A DNA stretch of 64,000 nt from Clostridium bornimense. Lineage in GTDB: Bacteria; Bacillota; Clostridia; Clostridiales; Clostridiaceae. The notes under the pieces were generated by a model. The model had not been told where the DNA came from. It saw only the letters and a list, made by a program, of their open reading frames with translations, and did no database searches. This document shows positions 20,559-29,935 of this stretch, piece by piece; position 1 is the first letter of the stretch, and each line of letters starts with the position of its first letter. The DNA lies in assembly GCF_000577895.1 (NCBI RefSeq), contig NZ_HG917868.1:2294001-2358000 (forward strand), given 5' to 3'. Position numbers and translations under genes: made by a program.

Positions 20559-20800
20559 CAAAAAATAAAAAACTCGCCCCTATATGGGACGAGGATATCG
20601 CGATTCCACCCAAATTAATAGTACTAAAATATAATACTTTTAATACTATTCACTCGAAAGCCTTAACGCAGCCAACGGCAATGGTTATTTCCCATGCAAC
20701 TCAAAGGTGGTTTTCAGCAAATCTTATTTAAGAAAGTCTTGCAGCCTAATTGGACTTTCATCTCTTATAAACAGTTTTTTACTTACTCTTCCTTATCATA
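20559..20800 (-). ncRNA. T-box riboswitch (Thr) upstream of thrS
   Basis: The T-box sequence GGGTGGAATCGCG (minus strand, complement of about 20599-20612) is followed by the terminator CTCGTCCC / GGGGCGAG (20573-20593) and a T-rich tail. The likely specifier is ACC (Thr) at 20709-20711, in the context AAA-ACC-ACCTTTGAG that parallels the TTC context in the pheS leader. The UGGA bulge fits a U73 discriminator, as in Firmicute tRNA-Thr. Confidence 0.92.
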
Positions 20801-20830
20801 GTTTTTTATTATATCGCTATTATAATGCTA

Positions 20831-21724
20831 TCAATTTAAGCTGTCAATATTTACTTTGATTTCTCCTAAAGAAATTACTCTACCTTCAAATACTGTCTTT
20901 ATCGTCCTTATAAATTCTTTATTCTTTGAATTTTCTTCTCCAGTAATCATAACTCTTTTAGGTACATTACTTATTAGTACTGATAAAATTACATCTTCTA
21001 TATTACATACACCGACTAAAAGATCTGCCATTACGCTACCTTCAACTTCACATAACAAATCAATGCCATTTTCATCTAGAACCTTATACTTACCATTTTC
21101 ATCAATTTCTATATTTATCATATATACTTTGCTATCTACACCTTTTATAAAATGTTTTAACAATCCTATAAATTCATCATATTCCTTCTCGATAGCATGA
21201 ATTTCAAATACTTTATCTACTATAGGTTCTATTATATTTGCAAATTCATTTATTCTAAATGTTAATATTCCTTCTAAACTAACTTCTTTATTTTCTCTTA
21301 AAATATTTACTATATTCTTTATTGCTATATTTTTTCTATTTAAAAATAGTACTCTACCATTTTCTCCTTCTTTATATTCTTTTTTCAATAATATCTCTAA
21401 AGTCTTCTTTGATATGATATCGTTTTCTTCTTTATCAACATAAGAATAATTTTTATTTAAGTATTTACTTATTTTATTTTTACAATACTCCTGAGACATT
21501 ATATCGTAAATACATTCCCCGATTTCATAATAAATCTTATTCATAAACTTTTCATCAACATATTCATCATTGCAATATAATGATAAATAATCTTCCCCAT
21601 CATAAATATGCTCATATATTCCTATATTTACTCCACTACTATTGTAAGTTTTATCTTTTACATCTACCATTCTCCTGAAAATTTTCTCTTTATTTTCCCT
21701 ACATGATAATGTTAATAGCAACAT
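20831..21724 (-). CDS. ytxC: YtxC-like sporulation-associated protein
   Basis: This is a 297-residue protein with weak but recognisable resemblance to the YtxC family, whose gene lies next to thrS in Bacillus and clostridia. There is no signal peptide or convincing membrane segment. The C-terminal part (EFIGLLKHFIKGVDSKVYMINIEIDENG, then SVMADLLVGVCNIEDVILSVLISNVPKRV) carries the conserved blocks. It was named as a putative sporulation protein; its biochemical role is unknown. The ATG has GGTGGGAG upstream. Assignment rests on sequence blocks plus position. Confidence 0.78.
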   Translation of the reverse strand: MLLLTLSCRENKEKIFRRMVDVKDKTYNSSGVNIGIYEHIYDGEDYLSLYCNDEYVDEKFMNKIYYEIGECIYDIMSQEYCKNKISKYLNKNYSYVDKEENDIISKKTLEILLKKEYKEGENGRVLFLNRKNIAIKNIVNILRENKEVSLEGILTFRINEFANIIEPIVDKVFEIHAIEKEYDEFIGLLKHFIKGVDSKVYMINIEIDENGKYKVLDENGIDLLCEVEGSVMADLLVGVCNIEDVILSVLISNVPKRVMITGEENSKNKEFIRTIKTVFEGRVISLGEIKVNIDSLN

Positions 21725-21849
21725 ATATCTCCCACCTTATAGCAAATTTCACTATAATCTTTATAAAATTATAGCTTTATCAAAGTTAGTATGTATCTTA
21801 TACTAATTATATATTCATTAAATTTTAGGATTTTAAAAGGAGATATAAT

Positions 21850-22581
21850 ATGAAAGTAGCATTTGTTGACGAACGAATTGAAATGGAAGAAATGGAAAAT
21901 TTGCAACAGTTTACTATTAAAGTAATTAAAGTTCCTAAAACAAATCTCACTTATGAAGCTGTATCTGGTCATCCTGATATCCTTATTCATATATGTGATG
22001 ACAAAGTAATACTTCATAAAGATATTGATAAAACTTTTCTACAATATTTAAAATCTCTCAATTTAAATGTACTATTATCAAAAAAATCAATAGGATACAA
22101 ATATCCTAATAATATAATCTTAAATTGTGTTTCTACCTCTGAATTTTTTATCCACAATGCTAAATACACTGATGAAAAGTTATTAACATTAATAGGTAAT
22201 AAGCAAATTGTTAATGTACCTCAAGGATATACAAAATGTTCTACTGCTGTAGTTTCTAATAAAGCTATAATGACTTCTGACACTATCATCGCAGATTCTA
22301 TGAAAAAATTAGGAATGGACGTTTTGTTGTTACCTCCGGGGGATATTCTTCTTCCTGGGTTAGATTATGGTTTCATTGGTGGTACTTGTGGACTTATAGA
22401 TGATAAAACCATGTGCTTCTATGGAAATTTAGAAAAGTATAAATACGGTAATGATGTTATAGATTTCTTAAAAAAACATAATGTTAAACCAGTTTATTTA
22501 AGTAATGGAAAGCTTGTTGATAGAGGTAGTATTTTAGTTATTGATACCGAGTCAATTCACCACTGTGATGACAATCATTAA
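21850..22581 (+). CDS. DUF6873-type GME-fold protein (putative)
   Basis: This is a 243-residue cytosolic protein, the first plus-strand gene of the window. I recognise it as probably a DUF6873 family member, described as a guanidine-modifying-enzyme (arginine deiminase-like) fold protein. Supportive blocks are NVPQGYTKCSTAVVSNKAIMTSD, GDILLPGLDYGFIGGTCG and FYGNLEKYKYGNDVIDFL. Catalytic residues typical of deiminases cannot be confirmed by eye, so enzymatic activity is uncertain. AAGGAG precedes the ATG. It stands alone and converges on the S8 protease across a repeat-rich gap. Confidence 0.65.
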   Translation: MKVAFVDERIEMEEMENLQQFTIKVIKVPKTNLTYEAVSGHPDILIHICDDKVILHKDIDKTFLQYLKSLNLNVLLSKKSIGYKYPNNIILNCVSTSEFFIHNAKYTDEKLLTLIGNKQIVNVPQGYTKCSTAVVSNKAIMTSDTIIADSMKKLGMDVLLLPPGDILLPGLDYGFIGGTCGLIDDKTMCFYGNLEKYKYGNDVIDFLKKHNVKPVYLSNGKLVDRGSILVIDTESIHHCDDNH

Positions 22582-22617
22582 TAGAGGTGTGTTATATGTT
22601 TTTTCTCATATATGTAT

Positions 22618-22839
22618 CTGTTCTAATTAAGTAGTGGTGACAAGCCTTTATTGATATATCTATATACTTAAAATTGATATTAGCACCTGTTCTACTTAAG
22701 TGGTGGCGACAAGCTATATCAATTAGTTCTTATATATATTGAATCAACATAATAAACTGTTCAAGATAAGTAGTGGTAAATGTATATTTATAGATAAAAT
22801 AGAAAATAAATAACCATTACCACCACTTAACTGCAACAG
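22618..22839. repeat. Array of four family-1 cores ending in an 83-bp inverted pair
   Basis: Cores lie at 22618-22637 (+), 22687-22706 (+), 22757-22776 (+) and 22820-22839 (-). The three plus copies are spaced 69 and 70 nt apart; the last two cores make an exactly 83-bp inverted pair. This is the largest cluster of the family in the window, between two convergent genes. Confidence 0.9.
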
Positions 22840-22959
22840 ATGCATATTGAAAATAAAAACAACTCCACGTCATCAAGAATCTAGTAAATAATTGAAATAA
22901 TGACTGTCACATTAACAAAAGTATTTTCATGTTTAATATAAAATATAATTTGTAACCAT

Positions 22960-23128
22960 AGCTTCATGAAAGTGCAACTTTCATGAGCCTTCTGTAATGA
23001 CTTGTATATCAACTATAATCTAAATAAGAAATATAGTCTAACTTATAACATTCAACTCAATACTTATAATTTAAGAAATTCCGCAGGAATTTCCTCCATC
23101 ACTGTGAACTGACAACTGTGCACTGATT
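22960..23128 (+). repeat. Family-2 intergenic repeat, copy A
   Basis: This is an element of about 170 bp that aligns with 46255-46440 and, in reverse, with 52450-52632. It begins with the perfect hairpin CATGAAAGT-gca-ACTTTCATG (22965-22985), continues with a shared TATATCAACTRTRATVTAA block and ends with AGAAATTCCGCAGGAATTTC and CACTGTG/GTGCACTG palindromic motifs. No gene is present. Confidence 0.75.
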
Positions 23129-23133
23129 TAAAA

Positions 23134-23160
23134 AGCTGCCACACTATTCGTGCAACAGCT
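23134..23160 (-). terminator. Terminator of the S8 protease gene
   Basis: On the minus strand AGCTGTTGCAC-gaata-GTGTGGCAGCT is followed by TTTTAAA. Its sequence is nearly the same as the dapB terminator at 52413-52442. Confidence 0.85.
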
Positions 23161-23177
23161 CCCCCTTTTCTTATTTT

Positions 23178-26100
23178 CTATTTATTTTTTCTCATTAAAA
23201 CTATTCCTACTGTTGCTAGTATTGTTGATAATGTCAACATAACTTCTTTTGATGCTGCAGTTCCTGTTTTAGTTAAAATTTTGCCTATAATAGTCTTACT
23301 AGAAGTTGTACCTTTATTACTATTATTTGTGTTAACAAGCTTATCTTCATCTTTGCTTTCATCTAGTATTGTGAATTTAGTAAAATGATTTGTTTCAAAT
23401 TCGAATCTTGATGATCCATTATTAAATATTCCACCATCAATTTTCTCCCAAGTATTTTTATTTTCATTATAATAATAAGCTGCTAGTTTGTTTGTATTTA
23501 AATTCTTTAATTGATCTTCTGTAAGTGTTATTGACACTTTTACTTTACTATCTCCAAAATCAGTGATAGTTTTTCCGTCTTTTGATACTAAAGATAAGTC
23601 AAAGATTTTTCCTATAGATTTTATATTAGCTAAAAGATCTTTATCTTCATAAATCTTTTGTTTAAAGATTAATTCTTCTGCGTCATTGTCTTGTAGTATT
23701 TTCTTTGGAATAGTTATTCTAGTATCGTTAGAATCTATAAATATACCTTCATTATTATCAGTTAAAACAGCAGTATATAAATTAGCTTCTAGATTTTCTC
23801 CAGAACTAGCGTTAAATATAACATATGGTTCAGGTTGTTTTACACCATTTCCGTTAACAATAGTTTTGTCTCCATCTTTTGATTCTGTTGATTTTTGAAC
23901 TAATGTAAACTGAACTTTTGCTACTTCTGATTTATTATCAGCATTATCTACAGCATATGCTTCTAATGTATAGTTACCAGCTACATCTATTTTTTCGCCT
24001 TTATATTCTTTTCCGTTTAATGTAACATGAAGTTCTGCATCTTTATCATCTACATTAACCTTAGGTTGTACTGATGAATAATATATTTCTCCATCGCAAA
24101 CTCCAGCTACTGTAACTACTGGTGCTGTTGTATCAATGTCCACATGTGTTTTTGACACTTCACTGACATTACCTGCATAATCTGTAACTCTAGCATATAT
24201 GTCGCTAGTTTTTTCTACTGAGAATTCTCCATTATATTCGTAGTAATTTACACCATCAAAACTATATTCTATCTTTTCTACTTGTTTTTCATTAGTATCT
24301 ATTGTTACACTTGATGATTTCTTATTTTCTTTAACATTGATAGATGGTTTTTCTGGGGCCACTGTATCAAGTACTACTGATATTGTATCAGAAACTTTAT
24401 TACTAAATTGATCCACAGCTTCTATAATAATAGAGTTTTTACCTTCCTCTAAGCTAATAACCTTTGAAAACTCTTTTTCTAATAATGATGAATCTTGTAA
24501 TGGGAATTTATCTATAGTTACAATTGTGTCTCCATTTATAGATAAAGAATATCCATATAAATTATCATTTACTTTACCACTTACATTAAAATCTTTATTA
24601 TTTGTATAAATATTGTCATCTTCTTTTGCTAATGGTAAATCCAAAGTTACATTAGGTGCTTTTGAATCATATAAAACTCTATATGCATAATTCATAACTA
24701 CAGTATCATCATCATCTACAGCATAGAATTTAATTCTGTTAGTTCCTTGATTGAAAGTTACATCATAATTGAAAGTTAAATCGTCATTTATTTTTACATC
24801 TTGTCCATTGATTTTAAATTCTTTTGCCTTCTTATTAACATGTCCTTCTATTGTATAAACATCATTTTCTGTATAGTCACCATTAAGAATAGAAACTGAG
24901 TCTAGATTATCAACTTCTACTTTTAACTTAGACTCATCTCCAGTTTTTACAATAACTATTTCTTTAACTGTAGAGTTATTACCTGCATCTACTGCCACTA
25001 TGTTAAATACATTCATTCCATTAGTCAAATCTAAGTCTATATCCGCTTCGCCATTTTTATCTAAATTTAATAATTTTGATTCTTCTGAATTAGATATCAT
25101 TGCTTTAATATTAGTATCATCAGATATTTTCACTTTAAGGCTTAGTTTTTCTTTATCTGTAGTGTAATAAGGTGTATCGCTTCCTACTTCAGGTGTAGTA
25201 GTTATTACTGGTGACTTTGTATCTAAAATAACTTTATAAGTTTTATCTAAAATAACATCACCATTTTTATCTTCTGCATAAACCTTTATAGAATTTTCTC
25301 CTTCATTAACTGAAACTGGGTAACTAAAATAATTATCTTTTACTGAAACTTTTTCTTCATTAATAAGAATTTTTGCCACATTATCTGATGCAGTTCCTTT
25401 TACTACAAACTTACCATCAGTTAAAGAGTCTTGTCCTACTATTGTTGTATCTTCTTTTAAACTTGATAATGCAATTGTCTTAAGCTCTCCAGCTTTAAAC
25501 TTTCCACTATCTATACCTATATTTCCTGCATTATCGATAATAGCCATTGATACATCATTTACTTCACCTTCTGTGATATCTATGTCTGCATAACATTGTC
25601 CATTAACTTTTGTTATATCACTTTCATTAATTGAAGTAGTTTTATCTCCTGCTATTACTACAGCTATAGGCATAACCCCTGAACCATTTTTATCTTCTTC
25701 TGTCCAGCTAAGTCTATAATGATTATTACCTTCACTGTCCTTATATTGTTCTATTCCTTGGATTTTAACTGTTGGAGCTACAGTATCAACTTTAATAGGC
25801 ATATCTAAAGTTTGCTCCTTAGCATTTTCTAATTCTACTGAATTTGTAACTCTTATATAATATTTACCATCTTTAACTTTTTCATATTTTCCTGTTGACT
25901 TGTTATACACTGTTCCATCCCAAGTCGCACTGTAAACTAATGTTCCTGAGATACCTGATATATAATCTTCAATAGTATTTTTTCTTACATAAGGATCTTT
26001 TGATAGATCTCTAATAACATTATTATTTTCATCGACTACTTCTACTTTTCTTTCTTTTGAATTTCTTAGCATATATAAATATGGTGTTACAGTATCTTTA

Positions 26101-28682
26101 GAGTCATCACCGTTTGGTGAGAATGCAGTTTTTTCTTCATCTAAACGCATATATCCATTTTCTATAGTAGTTCCATAGTAAATGAATCCTTCTGAAGTTA
26201 TTCCTCCAAGTCCTGTTGTACCTAAAAGGCTATCTGTAGTATCTGTATAATCTGGGGCATCTACTATTGACTCTGCAGACCAATCACCGTAGAATCCCAT
26301 AAATGGTACTGAAAGTGATGGCACATTTTCATCACTAGAAGTGAAATGTATATATCCTTCTACAAAATTATCTTTATCAGCATCTTTTGATATTTTTAAT
26401 GTTCCTGTTACTTTAGCTGTACTATTTGCCTTTACTGTTACTGATTCCTTATCAAAAGTAACTACTGAATCATCTAAAATAATTTCGTGAACATTGCCAT
26501 TGTCATCAGTTACTTCACTATATACTTTTTCTTCTGATAAATTATAAGTTACATCTTCATCACCATAATTTTTTAATGTTAATGAGAATTTACTGCTATT
26601 ATCAACTTCTTTTAATGCTAATGAAGCTTTTCCATCTTCTCCAGTTATAATAACATTATTATTTATAGCATTCTTAGGATTTATAAGCCCTGCACCTTGT
26701 CTTCTTGGTGAATATGGTATTTTTCCACTTTCATCATACTTATCTATAAGCTCTGTCGCTGTATTCATTGCAGAATTTTTAGCAAGTAATACAAGGTCTT
26801 TCTCTTTTACATTCCAATTCTTTTCTTTAATCCCTTGAATTATAAGAGCCTCAGAACCTGCTACAAAAGGAGATGACATAGAGGTACCACTCATAGTTTG
26901 GTATGAATTTTCATTAGCTAAAGAATATATATCTCCACCTGGTGCTGTTATTTCTGGCTTAAACTCTAGACTTGGTGTTGCACCCCATGATGAGTATTGT
27001 GACATATCATATTCATCATTATTTTCAGCTGTAGAAATGCTTGTCCCATCAAACTTAATTTTATCAGCGCCATTGGTAGTTTTCTCTATTAAAGTTTTTC
27101 CTGATGTACATCCTACAGAAAATACTGGTATAGTTATCTCTGAAGTTATAGACATCGAAATAAGCTCATCTCCGCCAGCTTCATGGTTATATATAATAAC
27201 TGCTGCTGCCTTATTTGCTACAGCATTAACATATTTCTCATTGAATGTAATATTACCTCTCTTTATTAATGCTATTTTCCCCTCTACATCTTTACCTTCA
27301 AAATCACTTATATCTCCTAAGCCACAATCTACAATACCGTGGTATTCCTTTAAAGATGATAAATCGCTACCTGACACTAAAGAAAAAGCACATTCTCCCT
27401 TTTCTCCTTTTTCAGTTTCAAAGTTCAAGTTCTTTTCTGTTAAAGTTGTATTCTCCATAGAAGCTACAGATAAAGAATATTCTGCTGTTGATGGAGCCCC
27501 TATAGTAGCAGTATCTTTTAATCCTAATATATTCTCAGGTTGATTCCATCCACTAGTTGTTGTACAAGTTTGTGAATTTCCTGCTGATATTACACAAATT
27601 GTTCCTGCATCAGTAGCATTCTTTATAGCAACTTGTTGAGGATCATCAGGATTACTAAAGCCTGAATCTGAGCCAAGACTCATATTTATAACATCGGCGC
27701 CTAACTTAACGGAATCTTCTATAGCCTTAATTATGTCATCATCATAAGCCCCAGAAACATTAGTATTGTTAGAGAATACCTTCATTGCTAATAATTGAGC
27801 TTCTGGTGCTACACCTCTAACAGCTTCTAGAGTACTACATTCTTCTTCTAATCCATTAGCTGCTACTATACCAGCTACATGCATACCATGTTGACTTCCA
27901 TCATCAATTATATTTTCATTGTCATCAGCATAGTTATATCCATATGGAACCTTGCTTGTAAAGTACTTTCCATATGAAAGATCCTCTACATCTTTTTTTA
28001 TTTCATCCTTATCTAATTTTACTTTACTTTCATCTGTAATTTTTAAGTCCTTATGAGTGTAATCAATACCAGTATCTATAATAGACACTACCATTCCTTC
28101 ACCTTTATAGCCTAAGTCATTCCATACACTTGCAGTATCAGTTATTTTCTTTGCAAACTCCATATCTGGATATGATACTCTTACCTCTGATACAGATTTT
28201 ACACCTTCTATAGATCTAATCTTATCGATATTTTTTCTTTTAGTATTTATAGAAAATCCATTAACTAGATATCCAAAAGTTCTTTTTACCTTTGTTCCAG
28301 TAATTTTTTCAACTTCATCTATAATATTCTCTTGAGACTTTATTAATTTATCCTCTTTCTTTTTAACTGATGATGTATACTTATCCTTTTCACTTTTTAT
28401 AGCTGGTGATTCTTTAAGTTGAACTATTACTCTAATCTCTTCCTCAAGATTTTCACTGCTTTTATTTTCTGATAAATTTTCTTTTAAAAGTTCATTTCCT
28501 TTTATGTAATTAGAACTTTCCTTAGAATACTCTAAAGACTTTTCACTTATAAGATTCTTTAAAGCATCTTTTGATATTTCCTCCCCTTTTACTTCATATA
28601 TATCACTTCCAACTACCATAGTGACAAACAACGTAATTGTAGTTAAAAGTGATATAGCTTTTTTTGATTTTAATTTTTTCAT
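23178..28682 (-). CDS. Cell-surface S8 (subtilisin/lactocepin-like) serine protease
   Basis: This is a 1834-residue secreted protease. It has a signal peptide (1-35, KK then a hydrophobic core) and an inhibitor-I9 propeptide (about 85-170). The peptidase S8 domain has catalytic Asp203 (DTGIDYTHKD), His265 (HGMHVAG) and Ser601 (GTSMSSP), with an inserted PA domain about 400-540. An Fn3-like domain follows (about 690-790), then many Ig-like/bacterial-adhesion modules (YAVDNADN, TDYAGNVS repeats). The C-terminus has LTKTG (1803-1807), a hydrophobic helix and RKNK, the layout of a sortase signal but with Thr where Pro is usual. The likely role is degradation of host or environmental proteins to feed the peptide transporters encoded nearby; that link is inference. 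It is a single gene with its own terminator. Confidence 0.95.
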   Translation of the reverse strand: MKKLKSKKAISLLTTITLFVTMVVGSDIYEVKGEEISKDALKNLISEKSLEYSKESSNYIKGNELLKENLSENKSSENLEEEIRVIVQLKESPAIKSEKDKYTSSVKKKEDKLIKSQENIIDEVEKITGTKVKRTFGYLVNGFSINTKRKNIDKIRSIEGVKSVSEVRVSYPDMEFAKKITDTASVWNDLGYKGEGMVVSIIDTGIDYTHKDLKITDESKVKLDKDEIKKDVEDLSYGKYFTSKVPYGYNYADDNENIIDDGSQHGMHVAGIVAANGLEEECSTLEAVRGVAPEAQLLAMKVFSNNTNVSGAYDDDIIKAIEDSVKLGADVINMSLGSDSGFSNPDDPQQVAIKNATDAGTICVISAGNSQTCTTTSGWNQPENILGLKDTATIGAPSTAEYSLSVASMENTTLTEKNLNFETEKGEKGECAFSLVSGSDLSSLKEYHGIVDCGLGDISDFEGKDVEGKIALIKRGNITFNEKYVNAVANKAAAVIIYNHEAGGDELISMSITSEITIPVFSVGCTSGKTLIEKTTNGADKIKFDGTSISTAENNDEYDMSQYSSWGATPSLEFKPEITAPGGDIYSLANENSYQTMSGTSMSSPFVAGSEALIIQGIKEKNWNVKEKDLVLLAKNSAMNTATELIDKYDESGKIPYSPRRQGAGLINPKNAINNNVIITGEDGKASLALKEVDNSSKFSLTLKNYGDEDVTYNLSEEKVYSEVTDDNGNVHEIILDDSVVTFDKESVTVKANSTAKVTGTLKISKDADKDNFVEGYIHFTSSDENVPSLSVPFMGFYGDWSAESIVDAPDYTDTTDSLLGTTGLGGITSEGFIYYGTTIENGYMRLDEEKTAFSPNGDDSKDTVTPYLYMLRNSKERKVEVVDENNNVIRDLSKDPYVRKNTIEDYISGISGTLVYSATWDGTVYNKSTGKYEKVKDGKYYIRVTNSVELENAKEQTLDMPIKVDTVAPTVKIQGIEQYKDSEGNNHYRLSWTEEDKNGSGVMPIAVVIAGDKTTSINESDITKVNGQCYADIDITEGEVNDVSMAIIDNAGNIGIDSGKFKAGELKTIALSSLKEDTTIVGQDSLTDGKFVVKGTASDNVAKILINEEKVSVKDNYFSYPVSVNEGENSIKVYAEDKNGDVILDKTYKVILDTKSPVITTTPEVGSDTPYYTTDKEKLSLKVKISDDTNIKAMISNSEESKLLNLDKNGEADIDLDLTNGMNVFNIVAVDAGNNSTVKEIVIVKTGDESKLKVEVDNLDSVSILNGDYTENDVYTIEGHVNKKAKEFKINGQDVKINDDLTFNYDVTFNQGTNRIKFYAVDDDDTVVMNYAYRVLYDSKAPNVTLDLPLAKEDDNIYTNNKDFNVSGKVNDNLYGYSLSINGDTIVTIDKFPLQDSSLLEKEFSKVISLEEGKNSIIIEAVDQFSNKVSDTISVVLDTVAPEKPSINVKENKKSSSVTIDTNEKQVEKIEYSFDGVNYYEYNGEFSVEKTSDIYARVTDYAGNVSEVSKTHVDIDTTAPVVTVAGVCDGEIYYSSVQPKVNVDDKDAELHVTLNGKEYKGEKIDVAGNYTLEAYAVDNADNKSEVAKVQFTLVQKSTESKDGDKTIVNGNGVKQPEPYVIFNASSGENLEANLYTAVLTDNNEGIFIDSNDTRITIPKKILQDNDAEELIFKQKIYEDKDLLANIKSIGKIFDLSLVSKDGKTITDFGDSKVKVSITLTEDQLKNLNTNKLAAYYYNENKNTWEKIDGGIFNNGSSRFEFETNHFTKFTILDESKDEDKLVNTNNSNKGTTSSKTIIGKILTKTGTAASKEVMLTLSTILATVGIVLMRKNK

Positions 28683-29002
28683 TAAGTCACCTTCCTTTTG
28701 ATTTATTTCATATTTGTTGCTAATTTTAATTTTTATTTTACTTAGTGTAAATATATTACAACTATTCTTTTAATTTTATTATTTTTGTAAAACTTTTTTA
28801 TTAGATTAAACGTTTTTCTTATCAGTTTTACTTAATATATTAAAGTAGTTTTTGTTACAATTTAAATTTTGTATTAAAAAGACATTTTTCTGTCATAGAT
28901 AAAATACTTCTGAATACTTTTATTCTTTTTTTTTAATTACCTTCTACCTTTTTCTTTAAAAAGATAACTTATCACTGAATAAAATCTATTCTTTTTAAAA
29001 AA
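28683..29002. other. Intergenic region upstream of the S8 protease, nothing distinctive
   Basis: Very AT-rich 5' region of the protease gene. GGAAGGTGAC precedes its ATG. No repeat of either family, riboswitch or VirR-type box was found; candidate -10 sequences are too many to choose from. Confidence 0.5.
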
Positions 29003-29037
29003 AATATGCATGTAACCTATATAGATTACACGCATAT
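29003..29037 (-). terminator. Terminator of the 79-residue conserved gene
   Basis: ATATGCGTGTAATC / GGTTACATGCATAT is followed by eight T on the minus strand, about 50 nt past the stop. Confidence 0.85.
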
Positions 29038-29085
29038 TAATTTTGCTAAACTTACATTTATATGGACTTATATTATTTTAATTTG

Positions 29086-29325
29086 TTATTTTAAATAATC
29101 ACCTACTGGAGATGTGTTATATTGCTTAATAATCTCAATGATAACTGAACCATCAGCCTGTCTTTCTTCAGCAATTATTTTATACTGTGTCTTGCTTCTA
29201 TCAAGTTGAGACTTATATTTCTTCACCTCTTCATCTACCATTTTCACTGCATAATCATGCCCTAAGTCTTCTTTTAGCATAAAATGTAATGTTTGCTTAA
29301 TACATGCTGCTTTAATCCTTTTCAT
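29086..29325 (-). CDS. Small conserved protein of unknown function
   Basis: This is a 79-residue soluble protein starting MKRIKAACIKQTLHF. It has a charged helical middle (VDEEVKKYKSQLDRSKTQYKI) and a C-terminal strand-rich end (DGSVIIEIIKQYNTSPVGDYL). It resembles a small uncharacterised protein I recall from other Clostridia and Lachnospiraceae; no function is known to me. A good ribosome site (AAGGATGG) and its own terminator support it as a real gene, apparently monocistronic. Confidence 0.7.
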   Translation of the reverse strand: MKRIKAACIKQTLHFMLKEDLGHDYAVKMVDEEVKKYKSQLDRSKTQYKIIAEERQADGSVIIEIIKQYNTSPVGDYLK

Positions 29326-29561
29326 TATTTACCATCCTTTTCTTACATGTTTTATAGTTTACAAATATTACATTATTATTTTATCATATTCTTTTTTTTC
29401 TTCGTAAGTAAAAAAAATATACTTTTTGTTTAATTTGTTGAAAATCCCTGTACTATACATCATATTTTTGTGCATTTTAAACAATGGTATCTTGATTATT
29501 TTTCAAAACGCTATGATATTTCATATTCAAAATTTTCATTTATTCTTTTCTAAAAAATAAA

Positions 29562-29594
29562 AAAGCAAGTAATTATTTTTTAATTACTTGCTTT
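29562..29594. terminator. Terminator of tRNA-Cys
   Basis: A perfect 13-bp stem, AAGCAAGTAATTA / TAATTACTTGCTT, flanked by A/T runs, lies directly after the tRNA on the minus strand. Confidence 0.88.
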
Positions 29595-29596
29595 TA

Positions 29597-29671
29597 TGGA
29601 GGCGCCACCCGGATTTGAACCGGGGAATAAAGGTTTTGCAGACCTTGGCCTTACCGCTTGGCTATAGCGCC
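29597..29671 (-). tRNA. tRNA-Cys (GCA)
   Basis: This is a 75-nt tRNA including an encoded CCA. The acceptor stem GGCGCTA pairs with TGGCGCC, the D arm is GCCAAGCGGTAAGGC, the anticodon arm is AAGGT-CTGCAAA-ACCTT with anticodon GCA, and the T arm is CCCGG-TTCGAAT-CCGGG. The discriminator is U, as expected for tRNA-Cys. It is a single gene with its own terminator. Confidence 0.97.
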
Positions 29672-29935
29672 ATATTAAATTTCATATTACTTTAATAGTA
29701 TATGTCGTTTTTCTAATTTTAGTACTTTTTTATTATAAAATAATTTAAAATGAAATGCAATATAATTCATAACTTAAAAATGCTAAAAGAGATTGTTTAC
29801 AACAGTTCAAATAAAAATTTCTGCTTACCAGTTTACAAAGTATCATTTATTTACTTTATAATAAGTGAAAATCAAAATCAAGCTTGATTAAATTGAATTA
29901 TTTTATTAACATTTTGGAAATTGGAGGTATTTAAA

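Noticed and set aside
22618-22839. Possible CRISPR array
   Set aside because: Repeats are diverged, few, partly inverted, flanked by conserved rather than unique sequence, scattered over six intergenic regions, and there are no cas genes.
27037-27543. A 168-codon plus-strand frame
   Set aside because: It is opposite the catalytic part of the S8 protease, which has clear motifs; the frame is a shadow.
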